A stretch of DNA of 64,000 nucleotides from Polytrichum commune (taxonomy: Eukaryota > Streptophyta > Polytrichopsida > Polytrichales > Polytrichaceae), in assembly GCA_950295325.1 (NCBI GenBank), contig OX485805.1, forward strand, positions 33,219,501 to 33,283,500. Direction: 5' to 3'. The notes beneath the pieces were generated by a model, which worked only from the letters and a program-made list of their open reading frames with translations, was not told where the DNA came from and searched no databases. Position numbers and translations under genes: made by a program. Numbering within the stretch: the first letter of the stretch is position 1; each line of letters opens with the position of its first letter. Of the stretch, positions 10,185 through 20,024 are shown one piece after another.

Positions 10185-11980
10185 ATGAAGAGGAGATCGG
10201 AGTTGGAGTTTGCCGTTTTGAATAACAAATTGGAGAAAGAACAATTAATAACCAAACATGCAGTTCCAAAGCGACCGGTGGGGAGGCCAAGGAATGACGG
10301 AACGACGCCATTTCTTAAGTCAAAGGTTGAGCAGATGGAGTCTTTCGTTTCAAAACCAAGGGGCAACTATAAAAATTGGTTTACTCCTTCTCTTTGGCCT
10401 CCTATTTTCAAAACAATGCAACAAGCTAGGAATATTACGAATGCATTGATGTACTTGATGACAGTTTATAGACAACTAGGATCTTTATATAGCCCCTATG
10501 ACTATCTTGCAAGGAGTATAATGTACGAGTGGTTTCATCCCAATGGCGATCTCAAAGAAAATTACAAACGTTATGTGGAACTTGGCACGTATTTTGACAA
10601 GGCCTCACAACATTGCCCTATACTCGGTGATTATCCCGCCCTTAGATATGAGATTTGCAATGAATTTAGAAAACAACGCGCTAGCGGCCAACCACTCTTC
10701 GTTGTTATCATCCAACCCTTCATTAAAATCCTTATCCAAAATTATGAGCCTCAATTACTTGAGGATGAGAAGTTTAAGGTTTCCACAAAGTGGACAAGGG
10801 TTTTTATCAAATTTAAATTAAATTAGAGTTATCATGCTGCAACAACGGCTGCGGAGAAACTTCCAGACGACTTTAAATTGCAAGGATTGACAATGGCACA
10901 AATGTGTGTTTATTTTATTAAGGTTCACAACAATCCTCAATCTCTTATTGTTAACAGTGATCAAACCGGTATTCATTTGGTACCTACAAGAGGAGTAAGA
11001 ACATAAGATATTAAGGGGATTAAACATGTAAGTGTGCATGGGCTAGAGGACAAAAGATAAGTCACTGTAGTTGTTTCATCTGCCGCTACATGTGAAGTTT
11101 TACCTTTTTAAGTTGTATTTCAATGACTTACTTCTCGAGTTTTACCACCACTAAACGATGGGAGACGAGAATGTGTTGATTGTGAATGAGACCTGACATT
11201 TAGTTACAATCATTGGTCTACTATGGAGACGTGCAAGAATTTTATCAAGACAATTTTATCAAACTATCTTCGGTTGCAAATTACTCTCTTGGGTTTGCCA
11301 AAACCCAAGAGATGATTTGGTTAATTGATTACTGGAGCGTACACATTTCCAAAGAATTCAGAGAGTGGATGAAGGACAATTATCCTCATGTTCATGTCTT
11401 ATACATCCCGGCAAATTGCACTAGCATCTACCAACCTACAAATGTGATCCTACAACATCCGTTCAAGCATGCTTTTCGTCAAGAATTTAACAAGTGTACG
11501 ATGAATATGATTATAAATGACATTGAAACAAACTCTAGCATCAAGGTTGATTTTAAAATATCTACCTTGAAACCTCTACTTTGTTTTTGGTTGTTTACTT
11601 CATAGTTATCTGTTTGCAATAAGCAAGAGATGGTAAAGGTGGGGTGGAGCAAGTGCGGACTATTTCGTTCGTTCGACCCTGAATTTTAAAAAGATGTCAT
11701 GATACAAAACATGAAGTCATCTTTGTTCGAGGAAGATACAAGCATTCAAGTGGATACAAGCAAAAATATAGAAGATGAAGACATAGATGTCGAGGAGAGT
11801 TTGGAAGCAATAATGGAAGACACACTTTCAAGAGTTCAAAACTCTCCACTTCTCATGGTATATGTTTCATGGCTTCAATCTTTAGAATGGCAAGGAAAAA
11901 ATAAGTCTACATGCAATAACATTTCGGCAAATATTTTATATCAACTCAAATTTAGGTTTGCTATATTACATTCAATTTAG
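10185..11980 (+). pseudogene. Pogo/Tigger-like DDE transposase, broken
   Basis: Three successive frames give one transposase of the DDE_1 (pogo/CENP-B-like) type. The first (10185-10826, 213 aa) carries an AT-hook-like KRPVGRPRND and a CENPB-type helix-turn-helix region (QPLFVVIIQPFIKIL, STKWTRVFIKF), which continues after a stop as AATTAAEKLPDDFKL. The first catalytic Asp lies in VNSDQTGIHLVP (about 10949-10984); the second in IWLIDYWSVHISKEF (11309-11353). The third position reads QPTNVILQ, where relatives have an acidic residue (QPADV), so it appears lost. An acidic tail (EDEDIDVEESLEAIMED) is at 11699-11980. Several stops and shifts separate the pieces. Terminal inverted repeats were not found. 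The 5' end abuts the 120-bp array repeat, so the element may have been inserted or truncated there. Confidence 0.75.
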
Positions 11981-13848
11981 AAGCCAAATTTCAAATTTGC
12001 TCTGATTTTGATTTAATTTCTTATATATTAAAGTAACATTCAGAAAACTTACCAACCCTAATAATTTTTTGGAACGTCTTTGCAACCCATGAATCATATG
12101 TACCTACAATGAAGAGCCAAAACATCAAAGGGGTTTTGAGAAAGAGGAAGAAATGAATAACATCACATCAAATAGTAGAAGCAACAACAACACAATGACG
12201 AACACAATACAACTTGACATAGCAAAAAAAACCGACATCATCTAAGAGTCAATGTAGGAAATATTACTTCTTCTCTATACATACATTAACTTCATGTTTG
12301 TTTTAGTATTTTTTAGTAGCGCTTTCTTTTAGCATTCTTGACCTATAAACAAAAACGATGTTGTGCAAAAACAGAGGCAAATATTTCAACTATAACTCTC
12401 TTGGTAAACACCACGTTATGACAACTTTTATGATCAAGTTCATACATACAGTGTATGAACATATTTTTTTGAACATACAGTGTATGCAGTTATAACCTAG
12501 TGTGAGACAAAAAGAAAACATTTGACTTCGACCCAACCACTGCATGAATGCAAACACAGTCCATGTGTGGACCAAACCTTCAAAGAGATAATGCAAATCC
12601 CCCACTCATCAGTTTGGCACTCCAAATCAGAGGTTTAATGAAAACCAGAAGTGACTACATCTAGAAGCGAGGTTGAACACCAATCAACTTGTAATTACAA
12701 ACTACACTTTTTGTCTGATTTTCAATCCACATTTTAAAATAAATTATAACATACAAATGGTGGAGGTAGGAACATAGAATGTGGTGCATACCCATAGCAG
12801 AATGTACAATATCTAGAAAAGCAGCAAGCTGAAGCAAACCTAGCCAACATCACTCACTTAAGGAAATATTATTCTCCCACATAGCTTTCTCATTAGTAAT
12901 AAGAGCAAAGCAATGAAGACAAAACCATTTCGAAGCTTCAACAACGAGAACAACATTCCAGCTATACTGATGTCATCAAATGGAAAATCAAGACAAAGTA
13001 GAATGAAGAGATAAAGATACTTACATACAAAGGAGTCGACTGCTTCATATCCTCCCAGTAATGACTTACTTTCAAAAGCATGATTGGCTACCCTTACCAA
13101 CACTACTGCCCTAACCAAAACAACCACATTCCACTAGTGTAATTAGTAATGAAAGACATAATTCACTTCCTTATCCTTCACTTAACATCAACAGAATACC
13201 GTAACATGATTTTCTAACGCAAGTTGCAATTCTATCATAACAACATTGTACTATGAGAACCCTCGTGCGTAGACCTCACATGCATCATATACTAACATCC
13301 CTAACCTGTACTATCTGAATGCAAAACACGGATCTCAAAATCAAATACCATTTAGAACTGAAGGAGATCCAAAACTTACCAACCAACTGATTGAACTCCA
13401 TTGTAACATATCATGTAGGCCTTGGATAAACCCCCCATCATAAAGCACTCCCTTTATCGTTTCAGATAGCATAATTCACCTTTTTGCAACCAAGTTATGC
13501 ATCTCCAACTCGCAGACGAAGAAGTCTGGAACACGGAGAGAGAGAAAGAGAAAGAGAGTTTGATAACATTTTCAGAGTACTCTTGCAGAAACAGGGCGGT
13601 GCAAAAAGACAATGCGTATGAGAGTGAGGCCTGATGACAAAATTTTATCGTTACTTCATTTCACCTGAATTCAACTAGGGTATTGCAGCACAAGCCAAAC
13701 ACTACGAAGCAATGAACTAAAATTTTGATGCCCAATCCACATTCCAAGGCAACAAATGCATCAATAACCATAAGCAGGGCTAGATGATTTGGAGGACCTA
13801 GACCCGCTTTGGGAGTAAAAGGCGCCCACTAACAGTTTAAAGAGGAGA
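11981..13848. other. Gene-free stretch between two transposons
   Basis: No gene or clear repeat is seen. A 14-base direct repeat containing ACATACAGTGTATG occurs near 12444 and 12472. Short open frames on both strands have no motif. A purine-rich GAGAGAGAAAGAGAAAGAGAG patch lies near 13537-13558. Confidence 0.5.
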
Positions 13849-14149
13849 CACTACAAGGAAATGGGTGTATAATTGACAAAAATGTGACACTAAAATGTCC
13901 GAAGTGACAAAATCAGCTCAAAGCTATGAGTTTTTGTCAATTCGGACATTATTCAAAATTTGTGTCAATTTTCTGTCATCAGATTTATATATTTCACGTT
14001 TAATTTATTCCCTTCACCTAAGCATGTGTCTCATATTTATTAACAACAAAAGGTGTTACAAAAGGTTTTTAATTATTGTAATTACTAGTATAAGTAATTA
14101 ATATAATTAATGTATTTACTATAATTAATGTAATAACTAATTTAATTAA

Positions 14150-14390
14150 TTAATGTAAATACTGAAATTACCAATTTAAGTAAATACTGAAATTACCCTT
14201 TTGAGTAAATACTGAAATTACCAATTTAACTAAATACTGAAATTTGTTAATTTAAGTAAATATTGAAATTTTCTAATTTAGGTAAATACTGAAATTTGCT
14301 AATTTAAGTAAATATTGAATTTGCTAATTTAAGTAAATACTGAAATTTTCTATTTTCAGTAAAATACTGAAATTATTGTAATTAATGTAG
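14150..14390. repeat. AT-rich ~30-bp tandem repeat inside the CACTA element
   Basis: About eight units of a motif like AAGTAAATACTGAAATT followed by TTCTAATTT recur every 28-32 bases. Units vary by a few bases. Its place in the interior of the CACTA element, away from the ends, suggests local expansion rather than a transposase-binding subterminal repeat. Confidence 0.85.
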
Positions 14391-14604
14391 TTAAAATTAT
14401 TACAATAATTACTGTAATAATGTTTAGGAGTATTTTTGTAAATTGTTTTTAATACAAATACAATACGTACTAATTAAAAACAGTAAATACATTAATTCTA
14501 TGCTTGTTTTTACTTTCACTAATTAAAATATATATATACATAAGTTTATAAGTCTTATGGCTTCTTCATACAAAACTCTTACATACTTGGCCTATATCAT
14601 GTAA

Positions 14605-14812
14605 TGAGCGGTGGCTTAGTGGCTAAGGCCTTCACACTATAGCCAAGAGGTTCAAGGTTCGATCCCCTTGACCCCTTACCCTTGGCTTCGCCTAGGGTAG
14701 GTAGGTGGCTTTGTCCATTAGCCTAGGTTAGGTGAGGTGGCCCTTCGCCCTTAGACCTATGTGAGTAGGCCCCGAATGTGAGGGTGGATTATTAATTTAG
14801 GATTTTTTTACT
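14605..14812 (+). mobile_element. tRNA-derived SINE nested in the CACTA element
   Basis: The head carries the two parts of an RNA polymerase III promoter: a box A TGGCTTAGTGG (14612-14622) and a box B GGTTCGATCCC (14656-14666), 34 bases apart as in a tRNA gene. The rest does not fold as a functional tRNA and is followed by about 140 bases of GC-richer body and a tail ending in GATTTTTTTA. It is therefore a SINE rather than a tRNA gene. It lies wholly within the CACTA element and so inserted after it or travelled with it. Confidence 0.8.
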
Positions 14813-15047
14813 AGTATAACTTGGACATTAAACCACATCACCATGGGTAAATGACGAGGTAAAGAGAATCCAACATGGCAAGGGGGCCGGAGTAAATGGA
14901 ATCCTACGTGTATAATTGTCCCAGATGACAAAGAAATTGACAGAACTCTATTAATTGTATGACCGAATCAAGGTGCCCTATATGACACCCAAATTAACAG
15001 AATTTCGTCACATTTTTGTCAAATAGGTCATATAAACTCTTGTAGTG

Positions 15048-17235
15048 AGATCGCATCAGGGGCCCTCATAATCAAAACCTAGTGTAATGTAGGCGAGATG
15101 CAATAACGGTAACTGCATAGAAACCAACCTTCCTTCCTACCTTCTTTCTTTCCCACAATCTGACAATACGAGGTGCAACGTCCAGAACACCCAAGCCCCA
15201 TATCTCCGAAAGAAACTCAATGCAGGCCTTCAGACAACACCCGAATGGTGCTTGTTTGTTGAGCCCAATGGGGAAGAGGAGCCCGCCCAGCCAGACAGAT
15301 CATACACGATGTAACCGAGGAACTACAACTCAAATCCCAACTCTAACTTCATCTGATGCGCAACCACATTGTGGATGATCTTTTCACAGTTGAGAAGATA
15401 CAACACTCTCTCGATGAATAATTGCTCAAAACCAGCAGGGTCAAATTACAAACCCAACATCCATGGGAATTCACAGCACCCAGCAGTTGTGAGAAGTTTG
15501 CGAAGCCGATTGTGCGCAAATGGGCGAGTGACGGTTCATTCAATAGGTAGGGAGGAGGATCACGTGGGAAGTTGGAACCTAAAGGAAGAAAACTCAAGCC
15601 TAGCCTATCCAGATAGATAGAACATGGTGACACCGAGGAACCTAAACCCAAACTCAAAATTCCAACTCCAACTTCGTTTAAAGTGCCAGCAGAATCGGGA
15701 TGGTTTCTTCACGGGTGGGAAACAATGCTCTGTCTCTTTCAATCCAACAACAAAGCCTGTTGAACGACCAGTACGGAATTGTGCTCGGTCTTGCTTCCTT
15801 CCTCGATCTTGCTCCCTTGCTTCAAAGACATGCGAAAGAGAGTGCGGACGGAAAAGCACAAGCGAAGCATGAGAAGTGAAGTGTGATGAGGACTCATGGG
15901 AAGGAGAACTTATCCCCAAAAGAAAGGGACGTTGGCAAGGAATCGGTTGGTTGTGGTCAGCTGATTTTGGGGTAGGCGTGGAGCATGTGGATGTGCTTTG
16001 TTATTTTTGTCTTTTGATAAGAGGATCTTTTACAGCTGTGATATTGAAGATTTCGGCATGATGTAAACTTTGTTTTATTTATTTTTGGTTTTTTGTTGAC
16101 TTCGACAAAATACTTAATAAATTTATTTATTTTTTTGACATTTTTTGGGGAATTATTTTCTGCCAACCATGCCTTCCACGTACGGTAGAATCACCTACAT
16201 GATTATCCAAATATCAACACCCCCTTGATATCATAGGGTCACAAAAATCTTCACCTTGCAAGATTCACGTGCATTCCGGCGTTGCATTGGCCCCTCTTTA
16301 GCCACACGTACCCACAACTTGCACAACACCAATTTGATCACATGTTGTAGACCTTGCACTTGCACTTTAGTGAACTTGTGCTTATTGTACATACTAACCT
16401 TGGCCTGCATCTACGGCGGTGCACTTGTTGTCTCGTGCTCTTCGTGGGTTGCCATGGCGTCCCTTACCAAATTCTCAATGGTAATGTTGAATCTCATGTG
16501 ATTTGTCCCAATTGGGCCAACCTCTTCCAATTTAGATTGATACATCACGTAGATTTTGCCAACAACGGGTCCGCAACAAATAGGAACAATTTGTGCAATC
16601 ACTGTGATTATGTAGTTGAGAAAAATAGTTGCCATGAAGCCACAAAACATCTACACCTTTGATGAATTCTTAGTGTGCAATGTCAACTAGTGAGGAGGGG
16701 TACCACAAGCTTTTTCTTTTTTTTATAATTATTTAAATTATTTTTCCGCCTAACACATTGATGTCGGGTTGCCATGCATCAATTGCCATGTTAAGCAACG
16801 ACACAACTTGCTATTCTACCATGACACAACCGCCACTTGTTGTGTATTGTGCACATGCAATACCATTGCATCATTGGATTGCTTGGTCACTTCAACCCAT
16901 CTGATAGGTTGGAATTTGTTACAAACCTCTCACCGGTTGGCAGTTGGTTTCATGACAACAATACCTCAAAGTAAAGAATTGAAACAAACACAATTTATTT
17001 CTTCCTCTAAGTACAATCCGAGACCAAGTAAGTTTTGGTCAAAGAAGCTCTACCACCCGACCATAGGAGAGAGAGCTAACAATCAAAAGCCCCTCTCTCC
17101 TCCCCCAAGCTTCCTCTTATGCCAAAGGCCTACTTTTACTTTCTATCTTTACATATAGTAAAAGTATTTTATTCATAGCTCTATCTTCTAGTTCTACTAT
17201 GAATCTTCTATCTTTGGTTCTTCTCAAACCTTCTT
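15048..17235. other. Gene-poor stretch with a diverged duplicated block
   Basis: Positions 15308-15370 and 15623-15690 are related: both have ACCGAGGAAC, then AACTCAAA, then CCAACTC(T/C)AACTTC. This is an old local duplication. Short overlapping open frames on both strands here lack domains. The section 16200-17160 is C+A-rich with frames that show no recognisable protein. It may be the remains of a gene or of a transposon; I cannot tell which. Confidence 0.4.
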
Positions 17236-17600
17236 CAAGTTGGAACTGTTCAACTCCAACTTAGTTTATCCATTCCATCTTCTAGTTGGAACTGTCTAAT
17301 TCCAACTAGTTCATCCATTCATTCTTTTAGTTGGAACAATCTAATTCCAACTAGCTTTATCTATTCATTGAGAGTTGTCTAACTCCAATGAATAACATTC
17401 ATCTTTCCAAATATGGAGTGGTCTAACTCCGTGCACCTCATCGAGAGTTGTCTAACGCACGTGCACATGTTCTCAATTGGAATAGTCTAATTCCAATGCA
17501 CTAAATGCGGAGCTGTCTAACTCTAGTGCACATGTTGTCAATCTGGAGTTGTGTTACTCCTATCCATTCATCTTCAACAGAGAGTTGTCTATCTCTCATC
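17236..17600. repeat. Array of about ten small hairpin units
   Basis: Each unit has a core (C/T)TGTCTAA or variant, flanked by inverted arms: GTTGGAA..TTCCAAC (17285-17306), GGAGTGGTCTAACTCC (17415-17430), ATTGGAATAGTC..TTCCAAT (17476-17497), GAGAGTTGTCTATCTCTC (17581-17596). Units recur about every 30-50 bases. The arms differ in sequence between units but stay complementary within each unit, which points to selection or origin on the fold. No protein is encoded. Confidence 0.75.
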
Positions 17601-17797
17601 TTTCTCTGCTTACACACTGGCACATGTAGTTAGAATATTCCTTAATAATTCTAGTTACATTACATAATTGCTCCTCTTCACCATGCCCATGGCCCAAAAA
17701 TTGCGAACCACGAACGTGTGAAATAAATTGATGGATGCAAAGAGGACGTTCACCACCAAATGATGCCCTCTATGCTCTTAACCCACAATCATCCTAA

Positions 17798-17917
17798 GGG
17801 TGAGTTTCCATGTAGGTTGTTTGCCACCGGATTTTAGTGGAAATGTAGATGCCACTAGGTGGAATCTACATTTCAACTATAATATGGTGGGCGAACAATC
17901 TACATGGAAACTCACCC
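17798..17917. mobile_element. Tourist-like foldback MITE
   Basis: A 120-bp element whose ends are inverted copies: it starts GGGTGAGTTTCCATGTAG and ends CTACATGGAAACTCACCC, a perfect 18-bp match, and the pairing continues inwards with mismatches nearly to the centre. It is flanked on both sides by TAA (17795-17797 and 17918-17920), the 3-bp target duplication used by PIF/Harbinger elements. It encodes nothing and would have been moved by a transposase elsewhere in the genome. Confidence 0.88.
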
Positions 17918-19842
17918 TAAGCACTACATGGAATCCGACTCCATGCCTCCCTATGAACGTGCCTTGCCCAAGGTAGGCTTTCAAGTTACACATAAACCTT
18001 TTTTTAGATCTAGCGAGGACCCAAACTTCAATGTCGACTTTGTAGGTTTGTTTAGCAAGAAATGCATGGTGAAGCAAGTATTACCCTCTAAAGGGGATAG
18101 TGCATTCATTAACAATGACCTCTCACACCGTATTGTACAACTCCAAGGACACTTCATGAAATGATCAAGAACCCATTGTGTTTGTGCACACCTATTAAAC
18201 CCTACAATTCTTGCATTGGCATTGTCAACTTGGTGAAGACAATGAAGGATTCTTTCCTAATGCTTACAAAACATTATTTCATAAATGAGCAAACAAAGAA
18301 TGAAGCCTCATGAGGCCTATCGATAATGGCGGTGGCATGGCAATACTTTCACTCCCATAAGGATGAGTACTCCCATTCACTTGTTCAACTCTACTATGGT
18401 CAAATCCTTCCACCCTCGCCTCCCTTTGTTATTACCAGCTCATCCACATTGAATGGATCATATTTGGTCAACGATGCATCCGTGTAGCGAATTGTATCAA
18501 TGAATGTCATGCTCAACACCTCGAGAGGCCGAGACTTCCATAACCACCTTCACAAAGAAAGGATCACTTTCGAATTGAATTCAATGCGTCCTTAGCAAGG
18601 CCACAAAATTTGTTTCAGCTACCCAACAACCTAACTTACACCATGTTCCAAGAGGACTTCATGTACCAAGGTTTGAGACCCTATGATCGAACCCAAGGCA
18701 TTCACATTCATCAATTCTACGTACACTAAGAGATTGAACATGTGGACACACTCAAATGACAAACTTGTGTCCAATGAATTGGTGTCCGAACCGGTGCAAA
18801 AGTCGGTGATATCATTGTCGCTAAGTCGTAGGTCATTGTCCCACTTACCATTCATCTCCAATGCTATATTGTGCTCGTGCCATTCATTAGATAGTTAAGG
18901 AGAAGAGGTCTAACTCAGGAAAAAATTGACATTTGGCTAAATATTAATTGATTCATATGTTCTAACAATGACAAATTAATTGTTTGGTGATGGTACACTG
19001 AATAGTCCCAATATTGTGGGCCACAATAATTTTCTAAAACCCACGCTAATTCTCGTAGTGAAAATTAATGTGGGCCACATTAATATTGAACCCACACTAA
19101 ATTTAGTGAAAAATTAGCATGGCCAACATTAATTGTTTTTTCTAGAAAATTAATGTGGGTACTTATTTTATTTTGTAATACTTTGGTCCTATAACTAATA
19201 TTTAATGAGTTGGTTGGAAATCTTGATGAAGACTTAGGAGAAAACATGGGTCTTGAACCCACACTAATTCCACTTTGACTTGAAAATAAATGTTGCCTAC
19301 ATCAACTATTTCCACAATAACTTTCCACCCATACAAAAGGATTATTTACAATAGAGTATCCAAATCCCGACTTGACAACCATGGGTTGTAGGAGACACAA
19401 GGATGTTTAAATTTGGACTAAAGATATAAACGTGCGCATTACTACTCAAGGTTCAAGAGGTATGCCCCCATATTTGTAAGGCCCACATGACAATCCATGG
19501 GGTTCAATAATGTTATACTTCCTCTTTGTGCTTCATTTGGTTGAATACTAAACAACAACCAATGGGATACGTGTTTTTCTACGGGCCAACTAATTGCCCC
19601 CATTGAGAAAAACCCTCATATCGTTCATCCAAGAGCAAAGGAGTTATAACAACTTGCTTGTTAGTTAGTTAGTTATTTCATCCATAATTTCCACATTCTG
19701 TCCATGAGCTGATTGGTTATGACCAGTAAGCAGCTGGAACAATGGATGTGCGTACCCCTGCCGCGATCACACAACTTCTTATTGTGTGTAAGTTAAGTTA
19801 GCCAGTGTTGTAATTGAACGAGTGTTCATCCATAACAAATGA
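17918..19842. other. Gene-free stretch with palindrome-rich part
   Basis: Open frames on the plus strand from about 17904 to 18900 may be remains of one protein (phrases such as MYQGLRPYDRTQGIHI in one frame), but no family was recognised and stops interrupt all frames. Between 19000 and 19290 the phrases TTAATGTGGG and CCCACACTAA recur in both orientations, with a 21-base near-perfect palindrome (ATTAATGTGG around a centre G) at 19064-19084. These may be the remains of a MITE. The last part, toward 19842, should hold the promoter of the following DnaJ gene; no TATA box was assigned. Confidence 0.4.
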
Positions 19843-20024
19843 ATGTCATTTGATGGCCCAACTCAAGCGAAAAGAGAATATGGAGAATCCAGAAACATCT
19901 TCGGCTCTCTCGTCGTGTCTCCCAACCGCCTCCTCGCGGAGGCCACTATCACCATAGCCACCATTCATTCCATCCATTGCTGTTCGGAGCTCAAAACCCT
20001 GACGCCATCGCCCCCGCCTCCACG

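Larger units (their letters stand above)
13849..15047. mobile_element. Non-autonomous CACTA transposon
   Basis: The left end begins CACTACAAGGAAATG and the right end finishes with ACTCTTGTAGTG, the inverse of CACTACAAGAGT, which is the hallmark end of En/Spm (CACTA) elements. Both ends are flanked by AGA (13846-13848 and 15048-15050), the 3-bp target duplication of this superfamily. Subterminal motifs are shared in inverted orientation: TGACAAAAATGTGAC near the left end and GTCACATTTTTGTCA near the right, plus several TTGTCAA/TTGACA repeats. At 1199 bp with no transposase frame it is a deletion-type, non-autonomous copy. It contains an AT-rich tandem repeat and a nested SINE. Confidence 0.9.

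Noticed and set aside
14605-14680. A tRNA gene from the box A and box B motifs
   Set aside because: The sequence around the boxes does not form a complete cloverleaf with a proper acceptor stem, and it is followed by a long body, so it is a SINE head rather than a tRNA.
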